Positions 22,270 through 24,940 of a stretch of DNA of 24,940 bases are shown piece by piece. A program made the translations under genes and the position numbers. Each line of letters begins with the position of its first letter. Position 1 is the stretch's first letter. This stretch comes from an uncultured Rickettsiales bacterium (GTDB lineage: Bacteria; Pseudomonadota; Alphaproteobacteria; UBA8366), in assembly GCA_913046825.1 (NCBI GenBank), contig CAJWTF010000043.1, positions 1 to 24,940 on the forward strand, in the 5' to 3' direction. Under the pieces are notes generated by a model that was not told where the DNA came from, searched no databases, and saw only the letters and a program-made list of their open reading frames with translations.

Positions 22270-22307
22270 ATAATTCCGGGTTTCCGCTTCGCGGGCCACG
22301 GAATGAC
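22270..22307. repeat. Third palindromic element with shared TAATTCCGG core
   Basis: ATAATTCCGGGTTTCCGCTT through GGCCACGGAATGAC: TTCCG and CGGAA arms around a CCGCTTCGCGG inner stem. It is a relative of the palindrome at 22181-22222 and ends just before the stop of the next SDR gene. The whole 21995-22321 spacer consists largely of these repeats and shows no ORF worth calling. Confidence 0.6.
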
Positions 22308-22321
22308 GCCTGGCGGATGAA

Positions 22322-23095
22322 TTATAGGTTCAAAAACGCGCCGCCGTTTGAATGGATGGTCTGCCCGGTAATATAACTGGCGCCCGGACCGACAACGAAG
22401 CGGATCAGGTCGGCCATATCTTGCGGCGCACCCAGGCGTCCCAGCGGGATATTGCTGGCATTGAGATTAAGTGCGGCGCGGGGTGCCGATGACGGATTGC
22501 CTTCGCGGACCGTGTCGTAGGTGCCGACCACCACTTGATTGGCGCGGATGCCGTATTGGGCGAGGTCCAGGGCCAACCCTCTCACGAACCCATTCAGGCC
22601 CATTTTTGCCGCCATGGTGTGAGAGCGCGTGGGCGAGCCGCGTGTGGAGCTCATGCCGCCGACACCGATAATCGATCCTCCGCCCCGCGTCTTCATCGAC
22701 GGCAATACCGCTTTCGCCAGATTGAACATGCCGTAGACCGAAATATCGACCGTGGTCGAGAAGGTCTCCAAGGTCATGTCCTCGAACGTCGTGTTGTTCC
22801 GCACGGCGGCGTTATGGACCATGATGTCGATACCGCCGAATTCCTTCTCTGCCGCCGCCGCCATGGCGTTGACCGCGTTAGCGTCGCGCACATCGGCCAT
22901 GAAGGGGATGGCCTTGCCACCCGCGGCCCGAATGCCTTCGACGACCTCCTCGCAGAGGTCTTTGGCTTGCACTGAGTTGATCACCATCGCGGCTCCCGCC
23001 TTGGCCAGTTCCTCCGCCGTCGCCCGACCGATATTGCGCGCGCTGCCGGTGACGATCGCCACCTTCCCGTCGAGTTCGTTCACCATGTCGACCAT
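22322..23095 (-). CDS. Short-chain dehydrogenase/reductase with Thr at the catalytic Tyr position
   Basis: A 257-residue SDR: TGSARNIG (16-23) for cofactor binding, ADVRD (67-71), HNAAVRNN, GMSSTRGS with Ser149/150, then SHTMAAKMG (158-166) in which Lys164 is kept but the residue four before it is Thr160, preceded by His159. A His-x-x-x-x-Lys version occurs in some 3-oxoacyl-ACP-reductase-like SDRs, so the protein may still be active with an altered proton donor. The C-terminal ITGQTIHSNGGAFLNL is usual. The start at MVDMVNELDG is supported by GAAGGACAG about 6 bases upstream. It is divergent from the acyl-CoA dehydrogenase over 112 bases. Confidence 0.87.
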   Translation of the reverse strand: MVDMVNELDGKVAIVTGSARNIGRATAEELAKAGAAMVINSVQAKDLCEEVVEGIRAAGGKAIPFMADVRDANAVNAMAAAAEKEFGGIDIMVHNAAVRNNTTFEDMTLETFSTTVDISVYGMFNLAKAVLPSMKTRGGGSIIGVGGMSSTRGSPTRSHTMAAKMGLNGFVRGLALDLAQYGIRANQVVVGTYDTVREGNPSSAPRAALNLNASNIPLGRLGAPQDMADLIRFVVGPGASYITGQTIHSNGGAFLNL

Positions 23096-23207
23096 TATTT
23101 CTGTCCTTCGTCTGTTCCGTTTTGCAGATGATGTAGCTTGGAAGGGGCTTCGGGTCACATAATTCAACGAAGAGATATCAAATGCATTTTTTTAGGATCG
23201 CCCGCCC

Positions 23208-24362
23208 ATGACCACCCCATCTCCTTTCGATCTTGGTGAAGATCAGTGTACGATCCGCGACTTGGTGCGACGAGTTGCCGAGGAACGCGTGGCGCCCCGT
23301 GCGGCGGAGATTGATGCGACCGGTGAGTACCCGCAAGATATGTATGACCTGTTGACGGAACTCGGTCTGTTTACGCTGCCTTTTCCGAAAGCTTATGGTG
23401 GGGCGAACAGCATGTTGTCTTCCTGTGTCGCGGTCGAGGAGTTTGGCCGGGTTTGCTATAACACAGCCTATTTATTGGTGGTGCAGTGGACGCCCTTTGG
23501 CGCGATTCTCGCGGGCGGCACACCGGAACAGAAAGAGCGCTTTCTGCCGGGCCTTGCCAATGGGGAGTTGCGGGCCGCATTCTCGCTCACCGAACCGCAG
23601 AGTGGCTCCGATGTTGCTGGAATCAAGACCCGGGCGACGCGGGTTGAGGGCGGATACCGGCTCAATGGCGGCAAGATATGGTGCACAAATTCCGCCGTCT
23701 CCGACTTTATCGTTGTCGCGGCGAAGACGGGAGAAGGCGACGAACGGGGTGCGGTCAACTTCTTCATCGTCGAGGCGGGGACCGACGGGTTCAGCGTTGG
23801 GCGCAAGGAAGATAAACTTGGCGCACGGGGCGTGCCATCATCCGCGATCTTCTTCGAGGACGTCTTTATCCCGGAAGAAAACCGTCTCGGACCTGAAGGA
23901 GAAGGCTTCAAGACCGTCATGGAGGCGTTGAACAAATCGCGCCCGATCATTGCGGCCCGCGGCGTAGGGCTGGCCCAGGGGGCCATCGATCATACCCAAG
24001 CGTTCATCTCCGAGCGCCACGCCTTCGGGCAGCCGGTGAGCGATTTCCAAGGAGTGCGATGGATGCTCGCCGATATGCAAATCCAGACCGAGGCGGCGCG
24101 TGGGCTCGTCTATAAGGCGGCGGCGGCAGTCGATGCCGGGCTTGAGGGCAATGACTTGGCGATCCAGGCGGCCATCTCGAAATGCCACGCGACGGATACG
24201 GCGATGCAGGTGGCAACGGATGCGGTGCAGCTATTTGGTGCGTCCGGCATTTCCAACGAATATCCGATCAATCGCTATTTCCGGGACGCAAAAGTGTTGC
24301 AGATCGTAGAGGGCACAAACCAAATTCAGCGCAACATTATATCGCGGGTTATGCTGCGGTGA
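23208..24362 (+). CDS. Acyl-CoA dehydrogenase family protein
   Basis: A 384-residue FAD-dependent acyl-CoA dehydrogenase. Signatures: AAFSLTEPQSGSDVAGIKT (123-141) and WCTNSA for FAD/acyl binding, ERHAFGQPVSDFQGVRWMLA (269-288), the FGASGISNEYPINRYFRDAK block (343-362), and the catalytic base Glu368 in QIVEGTNQIQRN. It introduces a trans-2,3 double bond into an acyl-CoA and passes electrons to ETF. AGGA lies about 10 bases before the ATG. Its stop overlaps the GTG of the following transporter gene (GTGA). With the SDRs upstream on the other strand it suggests breakdown of a CoA-activated acid. Confidence 0.94.
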   Translation: MTTPSPFDLGEDQCTIRDLVRRVAEERVAPRAAEIDATGEYPQDMYDLLTELGLFTLPFPKAYGGANSMLSSCVAVEEFGRVCYNTAYLLVVQWTPFGAILAGGTPEQKERFLPGLANGELRAAFSLTEPQSGSDVAGIKTRATRVEGGYRLNGGKIWCTNSAVSDFIVVAAKTGEGDERGAVNFFIVEAGTDGFSVGRKEDKLGARGVPSSAIFFEDVFIPEENRLGPEGEGFKTVMEALNKSRPIIAARGVGLAQGAIDHTQAFISERHAFGQPVSDFQGVRWMLADMQIQTEAARGLVYKAAAAVDAGLEGNDLAIQAAISKCHATDTAMQVATDAVQLFGASGISNEYPINRYFRDAKVLQIVEGTNQIQRNIISRVMLR

Positions 24363-24799
24363 AGATAAACGGCTCGGGCATCATCTGGATTCTTGGGTTG
24401 CTGACCGCGTTCGAACCAATGTCGATCGACATGTATTTGCCGAGCCTGCCGCGAATCGTGGAGGATCTCGCGGCAGCGCCTGGGGATGTGCAGCTGACTT
24501 TGAGTGCGTTCTTCCTCGGCTCCGCCGTTGGGCAGCTCTTCTATGGTCCATTGTCGGACCGGTTTGGCCGCCGTCTGATGCTGATCGGCGGGATCGTTCT
24601 CTATATCGTCACAAGCGCGTTTTGCGCCCTGAGCACGAGTATCGAAGCCTTGATCGTCTTCTGCTTCCTACATGCGCTCGGCAGTGGGGCGGGAATGGTG
24701 ATTACTCGAGCGGTGGTCCGCGATCTATTTGATACGGCGGGCGCGGCGCACGCACGCGCGCGCTCAGAAGGGGTTCGCTGGTTTTGTTTCTCTTTTTAA
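24359..24799 (+). pseudogene. Bcr/CflA-type MFS drug-efflux transporter, truncated
   Basis: Starts at GTG overlapping the dehydrogenase stop (GTGA). The first ~128 residues are a normal Bcr/CflA N-terminus: TM1 IIWILGLLTAFEPMSIDMYL, LPRIVEDLAAAPGDVQLTLS, TM2, and the MFS loop GPLSDRFGRRLMLIGG, then TM3-TM4 and TRAVVRDLFDTAGAA. Where the family continues into TM5, the sequence changes at about 24745-24765 to a GC-alternating tract and an unrelated tail ending at TAA 24799. A full member has about 400 residues and 12 TM, so this product is a fragment. The cause may be a rearrangement or an assembly junction. Confidence 0.75.
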
Positions 24800-24940
24800 G
24801 GGTTCGTATTTTCCGTTTGGACTTGCGGGGGGGCTTGTGCTGAAGGGGCCGGCGTCAATCGCAGCGGTCATGCTGCGATGAGCGGGGGTTCCGCGGTCGC
24901 CGGCGCGAGCGCAGCCTCCGCGTCGGCCCTGCTTCGCAGC
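24765..24940 (+). other. Unassigned sequence after the transporter break
   Basis: An open frame reading ..FAGFVSLFKGSYFPFGLAGG.. and ending AAVMLR with TGA at 24879-24881 overlaps an ATG (24878) that opens MSGGSAVAGASAASASALLR to the window edge. The first could be the 3' end of another membrane-protein gene joined here, and the second the start of a gene. I recognise neither. Confidence 0.25.

Noticed and set aside
1..24940. CRISPR array, phage or IS element, tRNA or rRNA
   Set aside because: No regularly spaced direct repeats, transposase/integrase motifs or RNA-gene sequences were recognised on either strand.

Overview
The window looks like chromosomal DNA of a moderately GC-rich proteobacterium, most likely an alphaproteobacterium of the Rhodospirillales type. 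This is inferred from the gene families (TauD dioxygenases, LLM flavin oxidoreductases, hydantoinase A/B pairs, many SDRs) and from intergenic palindromes of the kind common in that class; no rRNA, tRNA or other phylogenetic marker is present. No CRISPR array, integrase or transposase was seen. The content is almost wholly catabolic accessory metabolism.

Layout. (1) 1-4628, minus strand: a tight operon running small protein > Asp/Glu racemase-like protein > small dimeric-barrel protein > gamma-glutamyltransferase-like Ntn hydrolase > alpha/beta hydrolase > zinc alcohol dehydrogenase (cut by the left edge). (2) 4747-4977: a minus-strand small exported protein with a terminator-like hairpin. 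(3) 5068-9138, minus strand: LLM oxidoreductase > TauD dioxygenase > ThDP enzyme. (4) 9277-11496, plus strand: class-III aminotransferase and an SDR that lacks its catalytic residues. (5) 11630-11869: two tandem tiny ORFs convergent with a phytanoyl-CoA-type dioxygenase whose C-terminus is frameshifted. (6) 12749-17420, plus strand: TauD dioxygenase, hydantoinase B and hydantoinase A, translationally coupled by two ATGA overlaps. (7) 17421-21046: a decaying stretch with three broken genes (two GNATs and one quinol-monooxygenase-like gene) around an intact LLM oxidoreductase and an intact TauE/SafE exporter. (8) 21074-23095: two minus-strand SDRs separated by about 330 bases of palindromic repeats. 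(9) 23208-24799, plus strand: acyl-CoA dehydrogenase coupled to a Bcr/CflA-type efflux gene that breaks off near 24750; the last ~190 bases look like foreign or rearranged sequence.

How the genes may work together (inference). Regions 3, 4 and 6 combine oxygenases with C-N bond chemistry: an LLM monooxygenase or an Fe(II)/2-oxoglutarate dioxygenase hydroxylates a substrate, and hydantoinase/oxoprolinase subunits open a cyclic amide with ATP. Region 1 could cleave a gamma-glutamyl-like amide (GGT homologue), process the acid (racemase/decarboxylase-fold protein, hydrolase) and oxidise an alcohol (ADH). No substrate can be named from sequence alone. The strongest unusual signals are the SDR with Ser, Tyr and Lys all replaced (10705-11496), the single-Cys racemase-fold protein paired with a GGT that lacks the glutamate-binding Arg, the cluster of independently broken genes at 17.6-21.0 kb, and the small-protein loci at 4.8-5.0 kb and 11.6-11.9 kb.
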